15,420 bases of DNA from assembly GCA_039198685.1 (NCBI GenBank), contig JBCCTK010000078.1, positions 1 to 15,420 on the forward strand. Direction: 5' to 3'. Positions 1 through 5,716 of the stretch are shown one piece after another. A program made the position numbers and the translations under genes. The notes under the pieces were generated by a model. The model did no database searches, was not told the origin of the DNA, and saw only the letters and a program-made list of their open reading frames with translations. The DNA comes from UBA5336 sp039198685. GTDB taxonomy: Bacteria; Pseudomonadota; Alphaproteobacteria; Caulobacterales; Hyphomonadaceae. Each line of letters starts with the position of its first letter. Positions within the stretch are counted from its first letter, which is position 1.

Positions 1-1
1 C

Positions 2-694
2 TCCAACCAGATCACCGGACCAAACATCGGGTGCCCAACACCCATTCAGCCGCTCACGCAATTTAAAACCCAGGTGGACAGCGCCCTGACATCTATGACG
101 GCCTGGAATCGGGGCGGCACACTCACCGACATCGGACTGGCCTGGGGTATCCGCGTACTGTCTCCCGGACTGCCCTTTAGCGAAAGCGCAACGCACACAG
201 ACGATGAAAACGGCCTGCCACTTTGGAGCAGCCCGCGCTGGCGACGTGCTTTGGTCTTGATGACCGATGGCGAAAGCGGGTTTTACAACTTTCCCGGCGG
301 CGGCGCATCCAACCAGGAAAACACCAGTCCGAACACCAGCCACCCCAGTTCGTCTGATCATACGGCCTATGGCCGCTGGAACGAGGAGGGCTCCAATGCA
401 AGAGCCTTGTTCCAGACCGCTCCTGGCTATGTCCGAGCAGATGGCACAACGGATTCATCCACAAGGGGAAAGCTCAACCGGCGAATCTACGATTTGTGCA
501 CGACGGCGAAGACACAAGGTATCATCGTTTACACGGTTGTGTTCACATCAAGCGTTGGCGACGACACACGCGAAATGTATCGCCGCTGCGCGTCAGACCC
601 TGGAAAATACTGGTATGCACCGACCCAAACTGCGCTCAGCACAGCCTTTGTGCAGGTCGGCAGTGACCTCAGCAAACTGCGGATTACGCGCTAG
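2..694 (+). CDS. TadG-like pilus assembly protein with vWA domain, C-terminal part (5' truncated by window edge)
   Basis: The reading frame is open from base 2, so the gene begins outside the window; the GTG at 74 is an internal Val codon, not a start. The visible part ends a von Willebrand factor A domain of the kind found in TadG-like proteins of Tad/Flp pilus systems. Evidence is the order CPTPIQPLT, GGTLTDIGLAWG, LSPGLPF, then the strand-and-MIDAS-like segment ALVLMTDGESGFYN. A long low-complexity insert rich in Ser, Thr and Asn follows. The end contains KTQGIIVYTVVFTSS, RRCASDPGKYWYAPT and a final AF..V...LS.LRITR, the usual C-terminal signature of the family. TadG-type proteins are anchored in the inner membrane with the vWA part in the periplasm; the anchor is not visible here. 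The TAG stop overlaps the stop of hslO on the other strand. The family call is fairly sure. Membership of a complete tad locus cannot be judged from this window. Confidence 0.82.
   Translation, partial: SNQITGPNIGCPTPIQPLTQFKTQVDSALTSMTAWNRGGTLTDIGLAWGIRVLSPGLPFSESATHTDDENGLPLWSSPRWRRALVLMTDGESGFYNFPGGGASNQENTSPNTSHPSSSDHTAYGRWNEEGSNARALFQTAPGYVRADGTTDSSTRGKLNRRIYDLCTTAKTQGIIVYTVVFTSSVGDDTREMYRRCASDPGKYWYAPTQTALSTAFVQVGSDLSKLRITR
691..694. other. Overlapping convergent stop codons (CTAG palindrome)
   Basis: The TAG stop of the TadG-like gene (692-694, plus strand) and the TAG stop of hslO (complement of 691-693) share the palindrome CTAG. There is no space for a separate terminator between the two genes, so transcripts from either side must run into the opposite gene before ending. 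Confidence 0.9.
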
Positions 695-1641
695 GCGTTT
701 GCCTTGCCGGTGACGTCTGCAATCGGAATTTTATAGTGACGATTGCAGAACTGGCAGTTGATCGAGAGTGTGCCATCAGGCTCCACCAGATCGCGCAAAC
801 CATCATCGGAAAGGCCTTGCAGGGTGCCGCGCAAGCGCTCTTCATTGCAACTACACGCATCGGTCAATGCTTGAGGCTCGGCCATGCGCACGCCGGTTTC
901 GTGAAACAGACGATAAAGCAATTGGCCCGGTGAAACGTCAGGCGCGATCAGTTCCGCATCACCGACCGTTGCGAAAAGTGCGCTGGCCGTTTCCCAAGCT
1001 TCATCGGTGTCACCGCGTGCATCATCACCGGCCACTTGCTGGAGCAGGATGCCCCCGCCGCGCCACTCGGTTGCTCCGCCAGGTACCGACAACTCGCCTA
1101 CCGCCAGCGAGATACGCGACTCAACCTGTTCTGACCGACGGAAATATTCTTCCGCACATTCAGCCATCGTGCCCTTCTCAAGTGGGACGACACCCTGATA
1201 CGGTTTCATCGACGGATCGTCGTGGATGATGATCAGGCCGAGCACACCCTTGGCTCCAAACAGCTGTGGCATATGGGGCCGGGCGCCTTTATTGATGCGC
1301 ATCAGCTTAGCCCATTTTTCAGGGTCCCGACGGACATAGCCGCGCAGTTCACCCGTGACGGTGTATTCAGCAGCAAGAAGCGAAATCGGGCCGTTGCCCT
1401 CTGCCTGAACCAGCACACGACCCTGGAACTTCATGGCAGACCCCACAAGCGCCGCCAGCATGAGCGCCTCACCCAACAGCCGCGCGAGTTCCGTATCATA
1501 ATCATGACGCTTTAGGATGGGATCGAGCGTTCCGATGCCAAGCCGGGCAATCCGACCGCGCACCGGTTCTCCCTCAATCCGGAACGCGGCAACCAAGTCC
1601 TCGGTTCGCGAGGAGACGCCTAAAGTCTGTTCAAGCACCAT
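691..1641 (-). CDS. hslO: Hsp33 redox-regulated holdase chaperone
   Basis: This 316-residue protein matches Hsp33, a cytoplasmic chaperone. Under oxidative stress it loses zinc, forms disulfides and binds unfolding proteins. The zinc/redox switch is intact: CSC (Cys263, Cys265) and CQFC (Cys296, Cys299), with 30 residues between the pairs, inside the usual family spacing. The N-terminal substrate-binding part shows GRVLVQAEGNGPISLL (about 74-89) and G.VPLEKGTMAECAEEYFRRSEQ (about 150-172), both family signatures. The length is slightly above the E. coli protein because of a longer N-terminus, as is common in alphaproteobacteria. The ATG at 1641 lies inside the argF 3' end, a 22-base overlap, so translation is probably coupled to argF. 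Upstream of the ATG there is only a weak AGAAAG ribosome-binding site. The gene ends head-on against the TadG-like gene with overlapping stops. Confidence 0.96.
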   Translation of the reverse strand: MVLEQTLGVSSRTEDLVAAFRIEGEPVRGRIARLGIGTLDPILKRHDYDTELARLLGEALMLAALVGSAMKFQGRVLVQAEGNGPISLLAAEYTVTGELRGYVRRDPEKWAKLMRINKGARPHMPQLFGAKGVLGLIIIHDDPSMKPYQGVVPLEKGTMAECAEEYFRRSEQVESRISLAVGELSVPGGATEWRGGGILLQQVAGDDARGDTDEAWETASALFATVGDAELIAPDVSPGQLLYRLFHETGVRMAEPQALTDACSCNEERLRGTLQGLSDDGLRDLVEPDGTLSINCQFCNRHYKIPIADVTGKANA

Positions 1642-2549
1642 TTGAGAATCGCTTTCTGCGCATGGACACGATTCTCCGCCTCATCGAAAACCACCGACTG
1701 GGGGCCATCAATCACTTCCGCGTCCACCTCTTCGCCGCGATGGGCTGGCAGGCAATGCAGAAAACGCGCGTCCGGTTTCGCCAATTCCATCAAATCGGGT
1801 GTGACCGCATAAGGATCAAGGACGCTGAGGCGTTCATCTGCATCCTTGTCGCCCATCGAAACAAATGTGTCGGCAATAACGACATCGGCAAGGGCAACCG
1901 CTTCTTCTGCCGTGTCATAGAGATCGATGCGGCCCTGGAGGTCGCGGGCAAGGGCAACATCCTCTTCGTCAGGTGCAAATCGCTCTGGCGTACCGATGGC
2001 GAGATGAAAGCCAAACTTGGCCGAGGCATGGATAAAGCTCGAGCAGACATTGTTCCCATCGCCGACCCAGGCCAGGCGCGCACCACCCAGCGCGATCCCC
2101 GCTTCTTCGATCGTCATGAGGTCGGCCATGATCTGGCAGGGATGCGACCGATCCGTCAGCCCATTTATCACAGGCACATCGGCCGCGGCAGCAAACGCCT
2201 CAACATCGGCATGGTCATTGGCCCGTATCATGACCGCATCGACATACCTTGAGAGAACCCGAGCCGTATCCTCAACGGTTTCACCCCGGCCGAGTTGCAT
2301 ATCTGCTGCCGTGGCAACGATGGCGCCGCCCCCGAGTTGGCGCATCGCCACATCAAACGAAAACCGCGTGCGCGTCGACGATTTCTCGAAGATCATGGCA
2401 AGCACATGGTCTGCCAGAGGTTTGCCGTCATCGATCTTGCCCTTCGGCCAACCTGCGCGCGCGGCCTTAACTGACTTTGCGTCGTCCAGAATGGTACGCA
2501 GGTCTTGGGGCGGAATGTCGATCAAATCGAGAAAGTCGCGCTTTGCCAT
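1620..2549 (-). CDS. argF: Ornithine carbamoyltransferase (anabolic)
   Basis: The enzyme transfers the carbamoyl group from carbamoyl phosphate to ornithine, giving citrulline in cytoplasmic arginine synthesis. At 309 residues it has normal length. Carbamoyl-phosphate binding is shown by STRTR (58-62), the GRGET loop (88-92) and HPCQ (136-139). Ornithine binding is shown by the D..VSMG loop (D227 to G233) and the HCLP motif (265-268) with the active-site Cys266. The closing segment ENRVHAQKAI is also typical. The DTFVSMGDKD form of the ornithine loop points to OTCase rather than aspartate or acetylornithine carbamoyltransferase. In many alphaproteobacteria argF sits between argD and hslO. Here hslO follows with an overlap, but argD is not upstream; a small membrane protein gene lies 65 bases before it. 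No clear Shine-Dalgarno sequence precedes the ATG at 2549. Confidence 0.97.
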   Translation of the reverse strand: MAKRDFLDLIDIPPQDLRTILDDAKSVKAARAGWPKGKIDDGKPLADHVLAMIFEKSSTRTRFSFDVAMRQLGGGAIVATAADMQLGRGETVEDTARVLSRYVDAVMIRANDHADVEAFAAAADVPVINGLTDRSHPCQIMADLMTIEEAGIALGGARLAWVGDGNNVCSSFIHASAKFGFHLAIGTPERFAPDEEDVALARDLQGRIDLYDTAEEAVALADVVIADTFVSMGDKDADERLSVLDPYAVTPDLMELAKPDARFLHCLPAHRGEEVDAEVIDGPQSVVFDEAENRVHAQKAILKWCLNRL

Positions 2550-2614
2550 CTCGGTAGGGTCCCATTGCTTGAAGGCAGTTAAAAGTCTGCGATAGGCCAG
2601 CGCAAGACCTGGCG

Positions 2615-3040
2615 CTAAACGCCAAATATCGCAAGGATCGACGCGATACCCGCCACCGCTGTAAACATCAATGAAAGTGACACGGCGACGATACGTTGAG
2701 ATTTCTTGCGCTGGCGTACGCCGGGTGGGGTTTCCCCGCGTTTCTTAGGCGCCAGCGTCCAGGAATTGGTCACAAAACCGGCTGCAGCGAGGCCAGAGAG
2801 CGTGGCGGAACCATAGGCCCCAGCGATGGCGGCAAACGCGCAGGCCGCGAGAAGGACGATGGCGATCTGGCCCGATGCATCCTTAAGCAACTGGCGCACA
2901 TGACCGTCGGCACGGCTATAGTCCAAACGATCAAAAGAGCAGTTTGGCGATGCAATACATGCAATCCAGGCTGCCCCGGTTGCTATGGCAGACGCAAGCA
3001 CGGCGAAACCGCCTGAGGTGGATTGGATCGTCTCGAACAT
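2615..3040 (-). CDS. Small hypothetical membrane protein
   Basis: This 141-residue protein is not recognised as a named family. Hydrophobic segments are seen at about 11-31, 56-77 (perhaps continuing into a second helix to 93) and 117-139. A polar basic loop at about 98-116 (PKKRGETPPGVRQRKKSQR) is presumably cytoplasmic, and a short soluble stretch lies at 32-55. The start at 3040 is supported by AAAGGG about six bases upstream, a good ribosome-binding site. It lies 37 bases after the stop of the thioesterase gene and 65 bases before argF on the same strand, so the four genes may share a transcript. The composition resembles neighbouring genes. It is likely a real inner-membrane protein, but no function can be assigned. 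Confidence 0.8.
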   Translation of the reverse strand: MFETIQSTSGGFAVLASAIATGAAWIACIASPNCSFDRLDYSRADGHVRQLLKDASGQIAIVLLAACAFAAIAGAYGSATLSGLAAAGFVTNSWTLAPKKRGETPPGVRQRKKSQRIVAVSLSLMFTAVAGIASILAIFGV

Positions 3041-3077
3041 TCCGACCCTTTCGACGCATTCGCGAACGGCATCAAGG

Positions 3078-3878
3078 TCAGACGAACACCGCCACGGTCT
3101 GGCGGCCGACCATTACGGGTGTACCGTCTGTTGCCCACAGCCGCATCGCCTGGCTGGAATAGCCATCGCTGATCGATTGCGCCGCATGGCGAGCATAGAA
3201 CCATCCTTCGTCCGTTTCGAAACGGTCGGTCAGGAACTCCGCCATCCAGGTCATGGAACTGATCGGTCCGGGCATCTTGAACATGCCCATGGCTGCGGGC
3301 GGCGGCGCATCTGCCAAAGCCAGCACGGCCGTTGGCGAGGAATGCACGCCTTCATCCATGTGGCGCAACCACATACCGGCAATGGGTTCATCGACGCCAG
3401 ACACGGGCCTTGCGCCTTCAGCCAATCGCATATCAAAATGCTGCATGAAGTTCGGTCGTCTGGCTGTGTCTGGAAACAATGGTCCCGTCTTGATCGGATC
3501 CGGCAAACCCGTGGGCATTGGCATATCGCTGTAAGATAGTGCGCTGTCCCGATTTACGCCGAATGTGAACAGGCTGCGCGCCGACAGCCCTTGCTCGCCC
3601 ACCACATCTACATTGACAAATACGCTGTTCTTCCCATGGCGCAGCAGACTGGGAGAGATCACCAAATCGCCACCGACTGGGCCGATGAACGCGACTTGAA
3701 CTGCCCGTACAGGCACATCCCTGACGATTTGCAACGCCGCTTCCAGGCTCAATGCGGCTGTGAGGCCGCCATAGGTCGTACGGCCTTGCATCCAGTCCTT
3801 GGGGATATGGGTTTCAATCCGCCCCTGGGTGCCGGGTTCGAGGCCAGCCAATAATTCAACGAAACCGGTTTCGGCCAT
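3078..3878 (-). CDS. TesB-like acyl-CoA thioesterase (double hotdog)
   Basis: The 266-residue protein looks like a member of the thioesterase superfamily with two hotdog folds, as in TesB, which hydrolyse acyl-CoA to free fatty acid and CoA. The first hotdog (about 18-108) has the QGRTTYGGLTAALSLEAAL segment at 31-49, typical of the hotdog helix preceded by a glycine turn. The second (about 164-266) has AVLALADAPPPAAM (184-197), whose Asp190 sits where the catalytic Asp of TesB-type enzymes lies. It also has YSSQAMRLWATDGTPVMVGRQTVAVF (240-265), the final strand pair. Substrate preference cannot be read from sequence. The ATG at 3878 is preceded by GAAAG. It appears to be the first gene of the leftward run thioesterase, membrane protein, argF, hslO, which has no obvious metabolic theme. 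Confidence 0.82.
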   Translation of the reverse strand: MAETGFVELLAGLEPGTQGRIETHIPKDWMQGRTTYGGLTAALSLEAALQIVRDVPVRAVQVAFIGPVGGDLVISPSLLRHGKNSVFVNVDVVGEQGLSARSLFTFGVNRDSALSYSDMPMPTGLPDPIKTGPLFPDTARRPNFMQHFDMRLAEGARPVSGVDEPIAGMWLRHMDEGVHSSPTAVLALADAPPPAAMGMFKMPGPISSMTWMAEFLTDRFETDEGWFYARHAAQSISDGYSSQAMRLWATDGTPVMVGRQTVAVFV

Positions 3879-4001
3879 ATCTTTCAGTTAGACGGTTTGT
3901 CGTGCCGGTCCAGGGGGGCACAAACATGATCAAACGACCATCATCGCGCGTAAATTGCCTTCGTCACAGCCAACACCAACGACCAAGATTTGACACAGCA
4001 A

Positions 4002-4023
4002 CGTATGCGGCTGCGGGCATACG
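4002..4023. repeat. Inverted repeat, 7-bp perfect arms
   Basis: CGTATGC (4002-4008) and GCATACG (4017-4023) are perfect reverse complements around the 8-base loop GGCTGCGG. It lies in the mlaC-thioesterase gap. It could be an operator for the leftward thioesterase gene, lying about 125 bases upstream of its start, or an RNA hairpin in the mlaC 3' untranslated region. No uridine tract follows on either strand. Confidence 0.55.
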
Positions 4024-4048
4024 CAACAGCCCAATCGGAGAGCTTAGA

Positions 4049-4080
4049 TCCACACTCCAGACTGGGGTCGAGAGTGTGGA
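4049..4080 (-). terminator. Candidate transcript-end hairpin after mlaC
   Basis: TCCACACTC (4049-4057) pairs perfectly with GAGTGTGGA (4072-4080) across a 14-base loop. GAGC at 4040-4043 and GCTC at 4081-4084 could add four more pairs across a bulge. Reading leftward, it lies about 19 bases after the mlaC stop, the right place for a transcript end or for protection of the mRNA 3' end. A run of U is missing after the stem, so intrinsic termination is uncertain. Confidence 0.45.
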
Positions 4081-4098
4081 GCTCAGGTTCATCTGCTT

Positions 4099-4782
4099 TT
4101 AGTTCGATGCATCGCCTTGCGATGCGACAGCGAGACCATCAAACGAGCTTTCGAATTCGCGTTGGGATTCCAGCGTGTTTGTCATTTCCTGGATCTTGGC
4201 AATCAATGCGACTGAGGACCCATTGGTCCTGTCCAACAAGGCTAGGAATTGAGCACGCTGTTCGATGGCAAGCCACAACAAATTGCCTTCGATGTTCAAC
4301 GCCACGTCCACCACCTGGAATTCACCATCCCGGCTAAGCACGCGCCAGCGCACATCCATGGCAGGCCCCCCCGCACGGGGAATACGCGTATTCACAATGG
4401 AATCCCGCGGCGTGCGGTCAAAGGAACCAATCACCTCAACGCGCTCACCGCGATAACTGTCCAGTTCATTTTCATAAACGGCCAGAGCATAGGTCCGAAA
4501 CACCTCGCGATACTCGGCAAGCTCAGCCTCATCAAATGTTCGGGCATATCGTCCGATCACGAAATTCGAAATCAGGTTCAGGTCGGTAAATTGGTCCATG
4601 TATCGTTCGAACGCTTCGGTCCGTGCCTTGGAGTCCAACGCTGGATCATTCAACGTCAACAACACTTCGTTGGCGTTTTCTTCCACGTAGGCTTCCGTAC
4701 GAGCGTCAGCAAAGGCTGCACCTGTCCATAGCACACCACCAATCGCCACGGCTGCAATTCTGGAAAACATGTCTTTCACCAT
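4099..4782 (-). CDS. mlaC: MlaC-like periplasmic phospholipid-binding protein
   Basis: The 227-residue protein fits the MlaC/Ttg2D family, periplasmic carriers that shuttle phospholipids between the outer-membrane MlaA complex and the inner-membrane MlaFEDB transporter. A Sec signal peptide is clear: KDMFSR, a hydrophobic stretch to about residue 22, and an AFA site with likely cleavage after Ala25. Family features are FTDLNLISNFVIGRYART (65-82), a region matching the MlaC (D)(I/L)..ia.fvLG.ywr segment. A beta-rich middle with DVRWRV.....EFQVVDV (143-160) follows, then the IEGNLLWLAIEQRAQFLALL segment (164-183). The start ATG at 4782 has AAGGGG six bases upstream; a second ATG four codons in is less well placed. 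It follows mlaA by 30 bases on the same strand. The residues past about 205 form a short polar tail. Confidence 0.88.
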   Translation of the reverse strand: MVKDMFSRIAAVAIGGVLWTGAAFADARTEAYVEENANEVLLTLNDPALDSKARTEAFERYMDQFTDLNLISNFVIGRYARTFDEAELAEYREVFRTYALAVYENELDSYRGERVEVIGSFDRTPRDSIVNTRIPRAGGPAMDVRWRVLSRDGEFQVVDVALNIEGNLLWLAIEQRAQFLALLDRTNGSSVALIAKIQEMTNTLESQREFESSFDGLAVASQGDASN

Positions 4783-4812
4783 GGGTTTCCCCTTATCTGT
4801 TTGTTACTGAAC

Positions 4813-5568
4813 TTATTCAAAATCATCGAAATCAGGCAAATCTGTGTAAGGGTCTTCAATTTCCTGCCCATTTCTGATTTCCGCTTGCCTTTGTGCCGTA
4901 TAGGTTCGCTTGTAAGCAACGTACGGTTCCGGCTGTTCCCGAAGCACTGTAAACGCCTCATCCAATGCAACGCGCGCATTCAACGCGCCAAATACATTTC
5001 GCGATACGGCAACGGTTGTACGGGTATCATCATTTGCAATGACGGCATCGTACCCGAGTGGATCAAGAAAAATGTCGACGACACTCCCAACACCATCACG
5101 CGCATTTGATGGGCCAAGAATGGGCAAGACGACGAATGGCCCTTCTGGCACGCCCCAGGTCGCCAGCGTCTGACCGAAATCTTCGCTATGCCCAGGTCGG
5201 CCGAGTTCATGTTCCGCGGGGTCCATGATTCCAGCAACACCGAACGTCGAATTTACAAGGAAACGAAAGAGCGTGTCGCCGGCGCGCTTTGGCTCGCCCT
5301 GCAAAATATCATTGGCGAAAACGACTGGACTGCTCAGATTTGAAAGGAAATTACTAACGCCGACGCGGAAAAACCCAGGAGTCACGGTTTCATAGGCCCG
5401 TGCTGTGGGACCTATCACAGCTTTGTCTGCCGCTTCATTGAACGCGAAGACACGCCGGTTCAGCGGCTCAAGCGGATCATAGACTTCCCCTGACGATGTG
5501 GCTGGCGTGGTTGAGCAAGCCCCGACGCTGAAGGTCATGAGAAGGCTGAATGTGAGGGTCCGTAACAT
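4813..5568 (-). CDS. mlaA: MlaA (VacJ) outer-membrane lipoprotein
   Basis: MlaA removes phospholipids from the outer leaflet of the outer membrane and passes them to MlaC. The frame is open further upstream to 5691, but the ATG at 5568 is chosen. It has AGAGGAAAG just before it and begins a short lipoprotein signal (LRTLTFSLLMTFSVGAC) with the lipobox VGAC and lipidated Cys18. Mature-protein motifs are all present: DPLEPLNRRVFAFN (31-44), FLVNSTFGVAGIMDPA (103-118), and EDFGQTLATWGVPEGPF (129-145) followed by LPILGPSNARDGVG (148-161). The 251-residue length is normal. The C-terminal tail is strongly acidic and ends DFDDFE. Together with mlaC it forms a two-gene unit; the inner-membrane mlaFED genes are not in the window. 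It diverges from the methionine operon. Confidence 0.96.
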   Translation of the reverse strand: MLRTLTFSLLMTFSVGACSTTPATSSGEVYDPLEPLNRRVFAFNEAADKAVIGPTARAYETVTPGFFRVGVSNFLSNLSSPVVFANDILQGEPKRAGDTLFRFLVNSTFGVAGIMDPAEHELGRPGHSEDFGQTLATWGVPEGPFVVLPILGPSNARDGVGSVVDIFLDPLGYDAVIANDDTRTTVAVSRNVFGALNARVALDEAFTVLREQPEPYVAYKRTYTAQRQAEIRNGQEIEDPYTDLPDFDDFE

Positions 5569-5715
5569 TCGATCTTTCCTCTTCTGCACCTTGCATATGA
5601 GTCTTAACTGAACCTGCGACAACCACTGCCGTTGCGCAGCAATTCCCATGCCGTGGGTATGTGATTGGAACGCAACAGACTTGCAATGCATATAAAAATA
5701 TCTTTATACGCGTAT
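5569..5715. promoter_or_regulatory. Divergent control region between mlaA and the methionine operon
   Basis: This 147-base gap must hold the promoters of both leftward mlaA and the rightward operon. A weak leftward candidate is TTGTCG (complement of 5617-5622) and CATATG (complement of 5594-5599), 17 bases apart. Rightward candidates are TTGCAA (5682-5687) with TATACG (5705-5710), 17 bases apart, and TTGGAA (5665-5670) with CATATA (5689-5694), 18 bases apart. Both rightward choices are covered by the AT-rich palindromes. No complete riboswitch fold was recognised. Confidence 0.5.
5688..5711. promoter_or_regulatory. Candidate ArsR-family operator (24-bp imperfect palindrome)
   Basis: GCATATAAA (5688-5696) and TTTATACGC (5703-5711) are reverse complements except for one position, around AATATC; over the 24 bases 10 of 12 pairs match. 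It is the most AT-rich spot in a GC-rich window and lies right before the regulator's start and over the likely -10 region. ArsR-family repressors typically bind such AT-rich dyads next to their own gene, so autoregulation of the whole operon is the natural reading. Confidence 0.65.
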
Positions 5716-5716
5716 A
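5705..5716. promoter_or_regulatory. Perfect 12-bp palindrome overlapping the operator
   Basis: TATACGCGTATA is its own reverse complement. It shares seven bases with the 24-bp dyad and reaches the first base of the preferred start codon at 5716. It may be a second half of a composite ArsR binding site, or simply the -10 region of the promoter. Confidence 0.5.

Larger units (their letters stand above)
3879..4098. other. 220-base intergenic region with two hairpins
   Basis: This gap separates the end of mlaC from the start of the thioesterase gene, both on the minus strand. It should carry the mlaC transcript end and the thioesterase promoter. No credible gene was found. The small plus-strand reading frames here have no ribosome-binding site or recognisable protein. 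Two inverted repeats are present and listed separately. A TTGACA on the plus strand at 3990-3995 lacks a matching -10 element. Confidence 0.6.

Noticed and set aside
3990..3995. TTGACA, a perfect -35 sequence on the plus strand
   Set aside because: No -10 element lies 16-18 bases downstream, and no plus-strand gene follows.
4249..4731. 160-codon plus-strand frame opposite mlaC
   Set aside because: It is a shadow of the mlaC gene with no domain and no ribosome-binding site.
5610..5660. Possible cobalamin riboswitch before the methionine operon (CCACTG seen near 5623)
   Set aside because: Only a short motif fragment is present. The gap is just 147 bases, is shared with the mlaA leader, and no B12-box-like segment or full fold was found.
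5569..5691. Longer mlaA start at 5691
   Set aside because: It would put 41 non-conserved residues before a normal lipoprotein signal. The ATG at 5568 has a good ribosome-binding site and a correctly placed lipobox.
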